Shown: in pieces, positions 42,747-51,550 of the stretch | How positions within the stretch are numbered: the first letter of the stretch is position 1 | Layout: every line of letters starts with the position of its first letter | NCBI RefSeq assembly: GCF_007859305.1 | Contig: NZ_VOHE01000003.1 | Coordinates: 186,001 to 250,000 of the forward strand | DNA length: 64,000 bases | Direction: 5' to 3' | Source of the DNA: Luteimonas wenzhouensis | GTDB taxonomy: Bacteria; Pseudomonadota; Gammaproteobacteria; Xanthomonadales; Xanthomonadaceae | Made by a program: the position numbers and the translations under genes | The notes under the pieces: generated by a model | Told to the model about the DNA's origin: nothing | Databases searched by the model: none | What the model saw: only the letters and a program-made list of their open reading frames with translations

Positions 42747-43862
42747 ATGCTCGCCCGGCATTCCAACGGTCCCGCCATGCCGCAAACCGCCCCGACACTC
42801 GACCCCGCCGACAGCGCGCCGCCGCCACGGCCGCGTGCGCCCGCCGCGGTGGTGGTGCTGGCCACGCTGGCGGTCGGCTATACCCTGTGGGCGGCGCAGA
42901 CGGTGCTGCTGCCGGTGCTGCTGGCGATGTTCTTCGCCCTGGTCAGCAGCCCGGTGATGCGGCTGCTGCGGCGGCTGTGGGTGCCGCGCTTCCTGGCCGC
43001 GCTGCTGGTGCTGTGCGCGGGACTGTCCGCGACCGGCGCGCTGGGCTACCTGATGCTGCCCTCGGCGGCGGCCTGGGCGCGCGAAGCGCCGGGCGAACTG
43101 CGCCAGCTCGCGCCCAAGCTGCGCGAACTGGCCAAGCCGGTGCGCGAGGCCAACCAGGCCGCGGAAAGCTTCGCCCGCGCCGCCGGCGGCCAGACCGGGC
43201 GCCAGCCGCAGCTGGTGCGCACCGAGGCCGATCCCTGGCGGCACCTGGTCACCACGCCGCGGCTGCTGGCCTCGCTGCTGGCGGTGGTGCTGCTGGCGTT
43301 CTTCTTCATGGTCTACGGCGAGAAGCTGCAGCGCGCCGCGATCGCGCTGCTGCCCGGGCGCCAGCAGCAGAAGTTCACGGTCGAGATCCTGCAGTCGATC
43401 GAGCGCGAGGTCTCGCGCTACGTGCTGACCATCAGCGTGATCAACGGCGTGGTCGGGCTGTCGTTCGCCTTCGCGCTGTACCTGATGCAGATCCCGCTGC
43501 CCGAGGCGCTGATGTGGGGCACGATGGTGGCGCTGCTCAACTTCGCGCCCTACGTGGGCCCGCTGCTGGGCGTGCTGGCGATGCTGCTGGTCGGGGTGAT
43601 CACCTTCGACGAGCTCTGGCAGCAGCTGCTGCCGGCCGCGGTGTACCTGGTGCTGCACACCCTCGAGGGCCAGCTCGTGACCCCGATCATCCTCGGCCAC
43701 CGGATGGCGCTCTCGCCGCTGGTGCTGATCCTGGCGCTGATGCTGTTCGGCTGGCTGTGGGGGCTGGTGGGCCTGCTGCTGGCGGTGCCGCTGCTGGTGT
43801 GCGTGAAGCTGGTGCTCGAACGCGTCGACGGCATGGAGGGCTGGGCGCGGCTGCTGGAGTAG
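42747..43862 (+). CDS. AI-2E family (PerM-like) transporter
   Basis: A 371-residue inner-membrane protein with seven to eight helices, including VVVLATLAVGYTLWAAQTVL, LLPVLLAMFFALVSSPVMRL, LLASLLAVVLLAFFFMVYG and the conserved end LNFAPYVGPLLGVLAMLLVG ... HTLEGQLVTPIILGHRMALS. These are typical of the PerM/TqsA AI-2E transporter family; substrates range from autoinducer-2 to ions and are unknown here. The ATG at 42747 has GGGGA six bases upstream; 42777 is an alternative. Confidence 0.92.
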   Translation: MLARHSNGPAMPQTAPTLDPADSAPPPRPRAPAAVVVLATLAVGYTLWAAQTVLLPVLLAMFFALVSSPVMRLLRRLWVPRFLAALLVLCAGLSATGALGYLMLPSAAAWAREAPGELRQLAPKLRELAKPVREANQAAESFARAAGGQTGRQPQLVRTEADPWRHLVTTPRLLASLLAVVLLAFFFMVYGEKLQRAAIALLPGRQQQKFTVEILQSIEREVSRYVLTISVINGVVGLSFAFALYLMQIPLPEALMWGTMVALLNFAPYVGPLLGVLAMLLVGVITFDELWQQLLPAAVYLVLHTLEGQLVTPIILGHRMALSPLVLILALMLFGWLWGLVGLLLAVPLLVCVKLVLERVDGMEGWARLLE

Positions 43863-43902
43863 CGCGCGGGCGCGGCGTGCGCGCCCGGCCTACAATGGGG
43901 CC

Positions 43903-44607
43903 GTGAACGCCAGCATCCGCGCCGTCACCCTCGACCTCGATGACACCCTGTGGCCGTTCGCCCCGATCGGGGCGCGGATCGAGCGCGTGCTCGACGCATG
44001 GATGCGCGAGCACAGCCCGGCCACCGCGGAGATGTTCCCGGTGGAGGCCATGCGCGCGCTGCGCGAACGGGTGTGGCGCGAGAACCCGCACTTGGCCCAC
44101 GACATGGGCGCGCTGCGGCGGATGACCCTGGAGCGTGCGCTGCGCGAGAGCGGAGGCAACCCGGCGCTGGTGGACGCGGCGTACGAGGCGTTCTACGCCG
44201 AGCGCAACCGGGTGGAGTTCTACCCCGACGCGCTCGACGCGCTGGCGCGCATCGCCGCGCGGGTGCCGGTGGTGGCGCTGAGCAACGGCAACGCCGACCT
44301 GGTGCGCTGCGGCATCCACCAGCACTTCGCCTTCCAGGTGCATGCCCACGAGCATGGCGCCGGGAAGCCGGAGGCGAGCTTCTTCCTCGCCGCCTGCGAG
44401 CGGCTGCGCTGCGCTCCGCACGAGGTGCTGCACGTGGGCGACCACGTCGATGCCGACGTGCGCGGCGCGGCGCTCGCCGGCCTGCGCAGCTGTTGGATCA
44501 ACCGGGTGCAGGCGCGCTGGCCGCACGAGGACGTGATCCCGGACCTGCACTTCGATTCGCTGGCCGGGCTGGCCGACTGGTTCGAACGCGTGGCCGAACC
44601 GGCCTGA
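43903..44607 (+). CDS. HAD-family phosphatase (YigB-like)
   Basis: A 234-residue HAD hydrolase. Motif I is TLDLDDTLWPF, motif II VVALSNGNAD, motif III lysine in GAGKPEASFF, and motif IV HVGDHVDADV. The helical cap follows motif I. This is close to YigB, a phosphatase acting on FMN and the riboflavin intermediate 5-amino-6-(5-phosphoribitylamino)uracil, though the exact substrate cannot be read from sequence. It starts with GTG at 43903. Confidence 0.9.
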   Translation: MNASIRAVTLDLDDTLWPFAPIGARIERVLDAWMREHSPATAEMFPVEAMRALRERVWRENPHLAHDMGALRRMTLERALRESGGNPALVDAAYEAFYAERNRVEFYPDALDALARIAARVPVVALSNGNADLVRCGIHQHFAFQVHAHEHGAGKPEASFFLAACERLRCAPHEVLHVGDHVDADVRGAALAGLRSCWINRVQARWPHEDVIPDLHFDSLAGLADWFERVAEPA

Positions 44608-44615
44608 GCGGCGCT

Positions 44616-45713
44616 TCAGTCGCTGGACAGGCGCCAGGCCAGCGGCCGCCAGGCCCGCGCGGCGTGCAGCGCGAACCGCGCCGGCCGCGACAGCGAGAAC
44701 GCGCCGCTGGCCACCGGCTCGCGGTCGGGCAGCAGTTCGGCCATGTAGCCGCCTTCGCCGGACATGCTGTCGAAGCAGCGCAGCCCGGGCCAGGCGTCGG
44801 GCAGCGCCCGCATCAGCATCCACTCGTTGAGCCGGCCGGGGCTGTAGCGCTTGAACGCCGGGTCCCAGCCGCTCTTGAACGCGTGCAGGGTGTCGCCGAG
44901 CAGGATGTTGCTGGTGGAGGCGATGGCCTGGCCGTCGAGCACCAGTTCGCCGAACACCATTGCCCCGACCGCGCGGAAACGCGCGCACATGTCGCGGAAG
45001 AACGCGGCCTGGCGCTCGCAGGCCAGCAGCGAGGTGCCGGCCTCGCGCTTCCAGCCCTGGTGCTCCAGGCGCAGGTGGCGCTCGACCGCGGCCTCGCCGG
45101 CGTCGTTGCCGTGCAGCAGGCGGAACTCGACCGCGCCCTGCTCGCGCAGGCGGCGCAGGCGCCGCTCCAGGTCCTTGCGCACCGCGGCCGGCACGCGCGC
45201 CTCCACCGGGCCGGCGTCCAGGCGCAGCACCGGGCGCTCGAAGCGCGCGCGCTCGTGCCAGCTGCCGCCCAGGCGCGCGGCGCTGCGCTCGAGCTCGCGG
45301 CTGAGCGGATCGCCCAGCGCCAGCCGTTCGAACGACAGGCCGTGCCGCCGTCGCGGCGCCGCGGTGCGGGCCGACTGCAGCAGGGCCCGGGCCACGACGT
45401 CGTCCTCGCCGTCGCGCACCAGCAGCCCGCAGCGGTAGGAGTGCAGGCTGCGGAAGCTGCCCAGGCGCCGCAACGGCGCGAACAGGTCCGGGCCCTGGTC
45501 GACGAAGCAGCCCACCCCGAGCAACGCGTTGCCGCGCAGCACGCGCACCACGGCCGGCTCCGGGCCCTCCAGCCAGCGCGCCGCGGGCAGCACGAACTCG
45601 GGCATGGCGAACGGGTTCGACCACGACGTGCCCCGGCCGAGCGCGCTCCACTGTGCGAGTTCTTCCGCGCCGAGGGTCCCCAGCGGTCCCCAGCGCACGA
45701 TCACGTCGTCCAA
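44616..45713 (-). CDS. GNAT-family acetyltransferase (CelD/BcsL-like)
   Basis: A protein of about 365 residues with the double-GNAT layout of CelD/FemAB-like acetyltransferases: VVRVLRGNALLGVGCFVDQG, the FRSLHSYRCGLLVRDGEDDV segment, VRKDLERRLRRLREQGAVEF and the second-domain VFGELVLDGQAIASTSNILL followed by HAFKSGWDPAFKRYSPGRL. Such proteins modify envelope polysaccharides or small molecules. The start is unclear: TTG at 45713, GTG at 45704 or GTG at 45776 all fit. It diverges from the aminopeptidase gene. Confidence 0.82.
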   Translation of the reverse strand: MDDVIVRWGPLGTLGAEELAQWSALGRGTSWSNPFAMPEFVLPAARWLEGPEPAVVRVLRGNALLGVGCFVDQGPDLFAPLRRLGSFRSLHSYRCGLLVRDGEDDVVARALLQSARTAAPRRRHGLSFERLALGDPLSRELERSAARLGGSWHERARFERPVLRLDAGPVEARVPAAVRKDLERRLRRLREQGAVEFRLLHGNDAGEAAVERHLRLEHQGWKREAGTSLLACERQAAFFRDMCARFRAVGAMVFGELVLDGQAIASTSNILLGDTLHAFKSGWDPAFKRYSPGRLNEWMLMRALPDAWPGLRCFDSMSGEGGYMAELLPDREPVASGAFSLSRPARFALHAARAWRPLAWRLSSD

Positions 45714-45817
45714 GATGTTCCGATCTGCTACCGATCCCCGTCCGTCCAAACGTCGAACGCGCCGTGGCCCGGCCACCGCGCGTGGGCAAGCGCGGCCGAT
45801 TCGGTCAAACTTGCACG

Positions 45818-47203
45818 ATGGACCAGCACCCCCTTCCGCCGGGCTTCGCGCCCCAGGACGCCGACGCCGCGCCGCTGCACCTCGTCGGCCACGACCGTTT
45901 CCAGGACTGGCTGCAGGCCCAGCCCGCGCTGGTGCAGGCCTGGCTGTCGCGGCAGCGCTTCACCGCCGCCGCCGGCAGCGTGGCGCTGCTGCCGGGCGAG
46001 GGCGGGGTGGCGGGCGCGGTGGTCGGGATCGGCGATCGGCTCGATCCCTGCGCCTATGCGCACGCGCCCACCGCGCTGCCCGGGGGCGACTGGCGCCCGG
46101 TCGCGGCGCCCGAACCGGCCGCCGCGCGTGCGCTGCAGCTGGGCTGGGGCCTGGGCGCCTACCGCTTCGACCGCTACAAGGCCGGCGGCCCGGCGCCGGC
46201 GCGGCTGGCGCTGGCCCTGGACCCGGAGGTGCGCGACGTGCTTGCCGCGTGCGTGCGGGTGCGCGACATGGTCAACACCCCCGCCCAGGACATGGGCCCG
46301 GCCGAACTGGAGGCCGAGATGGCCGCGATCGCCCGCGCCCACGGCGCCGGCTTCGCCAGCATCGTCGGCGACGCCCTGCTGGAGCAGGGCTTCCCGGCGA
46401 TCCACGCCGTCGGCCGCGCCTCGCACCGCGCCCCGCGCCTGCTGCGCCTGGACTGGGACGCCGGCGGCGAAGGCAGCCGCCCGCACCTGGTGCTGGTGGG
46501 CAAGGGCGTGTGCTTCGATACCGGCGGCCTGGACGTGAAGCCGGCCGACGGCATGCGCAACATGAAGAAGGACATGGGCGGCGCGGCGCACGCGATCGCC
46601 CTGGCCGAACTGTTGATGGCGCGCCGGCTGCCGCTGCGCCTGACCCTGCTGGTGCCGGCGGTGGACAACGCCATCGGCCCCGACGCCTACCGGCCCGGCG
46701 AGGTCCTGGCCACGCGCAAGGGCGTGAGCGTGGAAATCGACAACACCGACGCCGAAGGCCGGGTGGTGCTGTGCGACGCGCTGGCCCTGGCCGGCGAGCT
46801 CGGGCCCGACCTGGTGCTGGACTTCGCCACCCTCACCGGCGCGGCGCGGATCGCGCTCGGCCCCGACCTGCCGGCGCTGTTCGCCAACGACGACGCGCTC
46901 GCCGCCGACTGGCTCGCGGCCGGCGAGCGCGAGCGCGACCCGCTGTGGCGGATGCCGCTGTGGCGCCCCTACCTGCGCTACCTGACCAGCCATGTCGCCG
47001 ACATCGCCAATGCCGGCTCGCGCATGGCCGGCGCGGTCACCGCCGCGCTGTACCTGGAGCGCTTCGTGCCCGAGGGCACCAAGTGGGCGCACCTGGACGT
47101 GTACGCCTGGAACGACAACCACCGCCCCGGGCGCCCCGCCGGCGGCGAGGCGCTGGGCCTGCGCGCGGCCTACGCGATGCTCAAGGCGCGCTGCGGCGGC
47201 TGA
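45818..47203 (+). CDS. Leucyl aminopeptidase family protein (M17)
   Basis: A 461-residue cytosolic di-zinc aminopeptidase. The catalytic domain shows NTPAQDMGPAELEAEM, VLVGKGVCFDTGGLDVKPAD, MRNMKKDMGGAAHAIALAEL, and the signature NTDAEGRVVLCDAL with metal ligands D and E, then DFATLTGAARIALG. All zinc ligands are present. It is the PepA/PepB-type domain with a shorter N-terminal region. The ATG at 45818 starts the conserved part. Confidence 0.95.
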   Translation: MDQHPLPPGFAPQDADAAPLHLVGHDRFQDWLQAQPALVQAWLSRQRFTAAAGSVALLPGEGGVAGAVVGIGDRLDPCAYAHAPTALPGGDWRPVAAPEPAAARALQLGWGLGAYRFDRYKAGGPAPARLALALDPEVRDVLAACVRVRDMVNTPAQDMGPAELEAEMAAIARAHGAGFASIVGDALLEQGFPAIHAVGRASHRAPRLLRLDWDAGGEGSRPHLVLVGKGVCFDTGGLDVKPADGMRNMKKDMGGAAHAIALAELLMARRLPLRLTLLVPAVDNAIGPDAYRPGEVLATRKGVSVEIDNTDAEGRVVLCDALALAGELGPDLVLDFATLTGAARIALGPDLPALFANDDALAADWLAAGERERDPLWRMPLWRPYLRYLTSHVADIANAGSRMAGAVTAALYLERFVPEGTKWAHLDVYAWNDNHRPGRPAGGEALGLRAAYAMLKARCGG

Positions 47204-47209
47204 GCCGCC

Positions 47210-47635
47210 TCAGCGCAGCCAGCCGCGCGCGGCGGCGCGGCGCGCGTACAGCCACAGCCCCAGTGCCACCAGCCACAGCAGCAGCGGGAACACCGCGCCC
47301 GCCGCGCCGGTCAGCGCCCATACCGGCGTGGTCGCGTACACGGCGACGAACTGCACGACCAGCGCCAGCAGCGAGGCCAGCAGCAGCGGCGTGGCCCAGC
47401 GCCGGCGCAGCAGCAGCGCCAGCATGCCGAGCACGCCGCCGATGGTGGCGATGGCGAACGGCAGCATGATCCAGCGCGGCATCGCGAGGGTGATCTCGCG
47501 CTGGGCGTCGGGCAGCGCCGCCACCGCTTCCGGGCTGATGGTGAGGTTGAGCCAGAACATCGCCAAGCCGTAGAGGTTCCACAGCAGGCCGAGCACGGCG
47601 ATGACCCGGAACGGGACTGGCACGGAACGCGACAT
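47210..47635 (-). CDS. Small integral membrane protein, unknown function
   Basis: A 141-residue protein with four predicted helices: VIAVLGLLWNLYGLAMFWLN, IMLPFAIATIGGVLGMLALL, PLLLASLLALVVQFVAVYA and FPLLLWLVALGLWLYARRA. The loop after helix 1 reads AVAALPDAQREITLAMP. I do not recognise a functional family beyond four-helix membrane proteins. It converges on the aminopeptidase gene with a 6-bp gap. Confidence 0.8.
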   Translation of the reverse strand: MSRSVPVPFRVIAVLGLLWNLYGLAMFWLNLTISPEAVAALPDAQREITLAMPRWIMLPFAIATIGGVLGMLALLLRRRWATPLLLASLLALVVQFVAVYATTPVWALTGAAGAVFPLLLWLVALGLWLYARRAAARGWLR

Positions 47636-47721
47636 GGCGGCGGCTCCCGATGGACGTGGGCCGAGTCTAGACCCGCGCCGCGGGCAGGGCATGCTTCACC
47701 GCGGGATGGCCCGCGCCGGCG

Positions 47722-48324
47722 CTACAGCCAGCCCTTTTCGCGCGCCAGCCGGTAGGCCTCGATCCGGTTGCCCACGCCGAGCTTGCCGATCGCCTCGGAC
47801 AGATAATTGCGCACCGTGCCGTGGGACAGGCTGAGGCGGCCGGCGATCTGGCCCGCGGACAGGCCCTCGCCGGCCAGGCGCAGCACCTGGCGCTCGCGGT
47901 CGCTGAGCGGGTCGGGTTCGCTCCAGGCTTCCAGCGCCAGCTGCGGGTCGATCGCGCGGCCGCCGCGGTGCACCTGGCGCAGCGCGTCGGCCAGCTGTTC
48001 GACCGGCGCGTCCTTGAGCAGGTAGCCCGACACGCCCGCGTCCAGCGCCCGGCGCAGGAAGCCGCCGCGGGCGAAGGTGGTCACGATCACCACCTTCACC
48101 GGCAGCCCGTGGCGCTGGATGCGCTGGGCGAGTTCGAGCCCGGTGAGGCCGGGCATCTCGATGTCGGTGACCAGCACGTCCGGCGAGAGCCGCTGCAGTT
48201 CGCGCCAGGCCGATTCGCCATCGCCGGCGGTGCCCACCACCTCGATGTCGGATTCCAGCCCCAGCAGCGCGGCCAGCGCGCTGCGCAGCATGGCCTGGTC
48301 CTCGGCCAGCACGACGCGGATCAT
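47722..48324 (-). CDS. LuxR-type response regulator (DesR-like)
   Basis: A 200-residue NarL/FixJ-type regulator. The receiver domain carries the phospho-acceptor in VLVTDIEMPG, acidic pair AEDQ and lysine in YLLKDAP. The C-terminal LuxR helix-turn-helix is LSDRERQVLRLAGEGLSAGQ then GTVRNYLSEAIGKLG. It matches DesR and is the output of the kinase encoded just upstream. The four genes 51350-47722 form one operon (ATPase, permease, kinase, regulator). Confidence 0.94.
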   Translation of the reverse strand: MIRVVLAEDQAMLRSALAALLGLESDIEVVGTAGDGESAWRELQRLSPDVLVTDIEMPGLTGLELAQRIQRHGLPVKVVIVTTFARGGFLRRALDAGVSGYLLKDAPVEQLADALRQVHRGGRAIDPQLALEAWSEPDPLSDRERQVLRLAGEGLSAGQIAGRLSLSHGTVRNYLSEAIGKLGVGNRIEAYRLAREKGWL

Positions 48325-48385
48325 CGGTTGGACCTGGGCGCCTGCATGGGGCGCAACGTTAGCAGTTCGACCCGCGGTGGCGCCG

Positions 48386-49684
48386 TCACGGCGTGCGCGT
48401 TCCGTCGTCGTCGGCCGCCAGCGGTACCCGCGCCTCGACCAGGGTGCCGCCTTTCCGGCCAGTGTCCACGCGCAGCCGGCCGCGCACGGCCTCGAGCCGT
48501 TCGCGCATGCCCGACAGCCCGTTGCCCGGCACGATCGTGCCGCCGCGCCCGTCGTCGACGATGCGCAGCACCACCTCGTCCCCCTCGAGCGTGAAGCTGA
48601 CCTCGGCACTGCCGGCGCGGGCATGGCGCTGGATGTTGGTGGCGGCCTCGCGCACCGTCAGCGCAAGTGCGCTCTCCACGCCCGGCGGCAGCGCGCTGTC
48701 GCTGAAGCCCTCGTCGAAGCGGTAGGAGAAGGCGACGCCGTCGGTCTCCAGCAGCAGCTTGGCCGAGGCCAGTTCGGCGGCGATACCGGCGGCGCGGATG
48801 CCGCTGACCGCGCGCCGCACCTGCGCCAGCGCCTCGCGCGCGACCCGGCTGACTTCGCCGATCTCCGCGCGCGCGGCCTGCGGGTCGCGTTCGAGCATGC
48901 GCCCGGCCAGGTCGGACTTGAGCGCCACCATCGACAGCGTGTGCCCGAGCAGGTCGTGCAGGTCGCGGCCGATGCGTTCGCGTTCGGCCAGCGCCGCCAG
49001 CCGCCGCACTTCCTCGTGCGACAGGCTCAGGGCGGCGTCGCGCTCGCGCCCGATGCGGTCGAACATCACCAGCACGCAGACGATCGCGGTGACCATGGGG
49101 ATCCACACCAGCGCCTGCCATGGATAGCCCAGGTGCAGGGCGTAGCCCACGAGCACCGCGTTGAGCGCCACCAGCGCGAGCAGGTAGGGCGCCAGCGACC
49201 GGCCGCTGCGCGGCTGCAGCATCACGCAGCCGAACACGAAGTAGCTCATGCCAGACGGATACCAGGGCAGCAGCAACAGGCACATCGCCACCATCGCCAG
49301 CGCGGCCGCGTAGGCCTTGCGCGGCGACTGCACCACGGTCATCGCGTACAGCCACAGGAACAGCGGGAACGACACCGCGGTGATCCCGGCCCAGCGCAGG
49401 GTGTAGCCGGCGAGGCCGCCGGCGAACGCCGGGGTGACGAACAGCCAGGCCGACCAGACCACGTGCACCATCGCCTGGCAGGGCGAGCGGCCCATGCGCT
49501 GGTCGGCCGCGGCGATCGATCCCGGCCGCGGCGAGAGCGCGTGCCGGAGCAGGCGCACGAGCGCCGCGCGCAAGCCTGCGGCGCGGCCCGGCCCGCGCGC
49601 GGCGGCGGAGGCGGGAAGCGGCTCGGGTCCGGATCCAGGGCCGGTGGTGGTCATGCGGTCCTCGGGTTGGATGCCGCCGGTCAT
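48386..49684 (-). CDS. Sensor histidine kinase (DesK-like)
   Basis: A 432-residue kinase with five to six N-terminal membrane helices (MVHVVWSAWLFVTPAFAGG, AALAMVAMCLLLLPWYPSG, YLLALVALNAVLVGYAL) and no periplasmic sensor domain, as in the membrane thermosensor DesK. The HisKA_3 motif ERERIGRDLHDLLGHTLSMV carries the phosphorylated His, and the ATPase domain has REAATNIQRHA, DDGRGG and GNGLSGMRERL. The ATG at 49684 overlaps the permease stop as ATGA; an inner ATG at 49654 is possible. Confidence 0.93.
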   Translation of the reverse strand: MTGGIQPEDRMTTTGPGSGPEPLPASAAARGPGRAAGLRAALVRLLRHALSPRPGSIAAADQRMGRSPCQAMVHVVWSAWLFVTPAFAGGLAGYTLRWAGITAVSFPLFLWLYAMTVVQSPRKAYAAALAMVAMCLLLLPWYPSGMSYFVFGCVMLQPRSGRSLAPYLLALVALNAVLVGYALHLGYPWQALVWIPMVTAIVCVLVMFDRIGRERDAALSLSHEEVRRLAALAERERIGRDLHDLLGHTLSMVALKSDLAGRMLERDPQAARAEIGEVSRVAREALAQVRRAVSGIRAAGIAAELASAKLLLETDGVAFSYRFDEGFSDSALPPGVESALALTVREAATNIQRHARAGSAEVSFTLEGDEVVLRIVDDGRGGTIVPGNGLSGMRERLEAVRGRLRVDTGRKGGTLVEARVPLAADDDGTRTP

Positions 49685-50439
49685 CCGCCGGCGTGCAGGC
49701 GTCGCCGGGCCAGGGCGAAGAACGCCACCGTCGCCAGCGCCAGGACCGCGACGTGCGCCCAGGTCCGGCCGCCATCGTCGTGCCCCACCACCTTCAGTGC
49801 AAGCTGGCCCAGGTGGTAGGCCGGCCAGGCCGGTGCCAGCTTCGCCAGCCAGCCGGGCAGCATCGACAGCGGTAACCAAAGCCCGGACAGGAACGCCATC
49901 GGCAGATACAGCACGTTGAGCAGCGCCGGCGCGGCGTTGCCGCCGACCAGGGTGCCGATCCACAGCCCGATTGCCGCGAACGGCAGCACCCCGGCCATGT
50001 TCACCAGCGCCAGCCCGGCCCACTGCGCGGGTGCCAGCCGGACCCCGCCCGCGGTCGCCGCCAGTGCCGCCAGCAGCAGCGAGATCGCGGCGGCGAACAG
50101 CATCGCCATCGTCATCCTCGCCAGCAGCAGCGAACCCGGCGGCGTGGGCAGGGTGCGGCGCAGGCGCAGGTAGCCGCGGTCGCGGTCGACGGCGATGGTG
50201 ACGCCGAAGCCGAACATCGCCGCGCCGATCACGCCGAACGCGCCGTAGCTCGCCAGCAGGTAGCCGGCGGCGCCGGGGTTGCCGCGGTTGAGCACCACCG
50301 CGAACAGCAGGTAGAACATCGCCGGGAAGCCGAGCACCGGCAGGCAGAACGCGGGCTCGCGCGCCATCCGCAGCAGTTCGCAGCGGGCCTCGGCGAGGTG
50401 GGCGCGCAGCGGCGCGCGCAAGGTGGTGGCGGCGTGCAT
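49681..50439 (-). CDS. ABC transporter permease (ABC-2 type)
   Basis: A 252-residue permease with six membrane helices, among them PVLGFPAMFYLLFAVVLN, SYGAFGVIGAAMFGFGVTI, LARMTMAMLFAAAISLLLA and MAFLSGLWLPLSMLPGWLA. The ABC-2 signature region VDRDRGYLRLRRTLPTPP is present. It is sandwiched between the ATPase (1-bp overlap) and the kinase (4-bp overlap), so its level is tied to both. Exported substrate is unknown; a drug or lipid exporter is plausible. Confidence 0.9.
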   Translation of the reverse strand: MHAATTLRAPLRAHLAEARCELLRMAREPAFCLPVLGFPAMFYLLFAVVLNRGNPGAAGYLLASYGAFGVIGAAMFGFGVTIAVDRDRGYLRLRRTLPTPPGSLLLARMTMAMLFAAAISLLLAALAATAGGVRLAPAQWAGLALVNMAGVLPFAAIGLWIGTLVGGNAAPALLNVLYLPMAFLSGLWLPLSMLPGWLAKLAPAWPAYHLGQLALKVVGHDDGGRTWAHVAVLALATVAFFALARRRLHAGG

Positions 50440-51350
50440 CAGGCGGCCTCCTGCCGGGCGTCCGTGGAACGGGTCAGGGCGAGGAAGGCGTCGGCCAGGC
50501 CGGCGCGGCGGATCTCCAGTTCGCGCAGTGCGGGATCGGACTCGAGCAGGCGCCGCACCACCGGCTCGGCCGGTTCGGCGGCGATGCGCAGCGCCTCGCC
50601 CTCGCGCGCTGCCTCGACCACGCCCGGCCACTGCGCCACCGCCTCGGCGGCCAGGCGCGAGCGGCACCGGATCCGCCGCAACGAGACCCGCGCACGTACC
50701 TCGTCCACGCTGCCTTCCGCGACCAGGCGGCCGCCGTCGAGCACCGCCACGCGGTCCGACAACGCCTCGGCTTCCTCCAGGTAATGCGTGGTGAGCAGCA
50801 CTGCGCTGCCTTCGGCCACCAGCTCGCGCACCGCGGCCCACAGACCCTGGCGGGCGTCGATGTCCAGGCCGGTGGTCGGCTCGTCGAGGAACAGCAGGCG
50901 CGGGCGGCCGCAGATCGCGAGCGCGAACTGCACCCGCCGCTGCTGTCCGCCCGACAGCTTCCCGTAACGGCGGCCGAGCAGCCCGTCGAGGCCGGCGAGC
51001 GCGACGCAGTCGGCCACGCTGCGCGGCCGCCGGTAGCCGGCGCGCACCATGTCCAGCAGTTCGCCCACCTCGAGCCGGTCGGGCAGTGCCGCGGTCTGCA
51101 GCATCGCCCCGCACTGGCGCCGCACCGCGAGGCTGCCCGGCGCCCGGCCGAACACCGAGGCCTCGCCGGCATCGGCCGCCAGCAGCCCCAGCAGCAGTGC
51201 GACCGCGGTGCTCTTGCCGGCGCCGTTGACGCCCAGCAGGGCAGTCACCTGGCCGGCGTGCAGCCGCAGGTCGACGCGGTCGAGCGCGCGGGTGGCGCCA
51301 TAGCGCTTGCAGGCGCCGCGCAGCACGGCGAGGGGTGGTGTCGATTCCAT
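50439..51350 (-). CDS. ABC transporter ATP-binding protein
   Basis: A 303-residue ATPase of the DrrA/CcmA-like type. Walker A is LGVNGAGKSTAVALL, the signature is KLSGGQQRRVQFALA, Walker B LLFLDEPTTGLD and the H-loop LLTTHYLEEAE. The C-terminal extension (RRIRCRSRLAAEAVAQWPGV) is of the kind found in ABC-2 exporters. It pairs with the permease that overlaps its stop and is first in the DesKR operon. Confidence 0.94.
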   Translation of the reverse strand: MESTPPLAVLRGACKRYGATRALDRVDLRLHAGQVTALLGVNGAGKSTAVALLLGLLAADAGEASVFGRAPGSLAVRRQCGAMLQTAALPDRLEVGELLDMVRAGYRRPRSVADCVALAGLDGLLGRRYGKLSGGQQRRVQFALAICGRPRLLFLDEPTTGLDIDARQGLWAAVRELVAEGSAVLLTTHYLEEAEALSDRVAVLDGGRLVAEGSVDEVRARVSLRRIRCRSRLAAEAVAQWPGVVEAAREGEALRIAAEPAEPVVRRLLESDPALRELEIRRAGLADAFLALTRSTDARQEAA

Positions 51351-51550
51351 GGGTCGTGCTCCGTCGTGGCGGGACCTGCCGGCATCATGCGGCGGCCGCG
51401 CGGACCCTGGCAGCCACGCACGTCAACGCATTCGGGTGACAGCTGTCAGGGGGCGCGCGCGCTCCCGGCCGCTATCCTTGTCCTGCCGCGGCCCATGGGT
51501 CCGTCCACGCGGTGGGTCACAATGGCCGCCGGCCCACGTCTGGTTCAACG

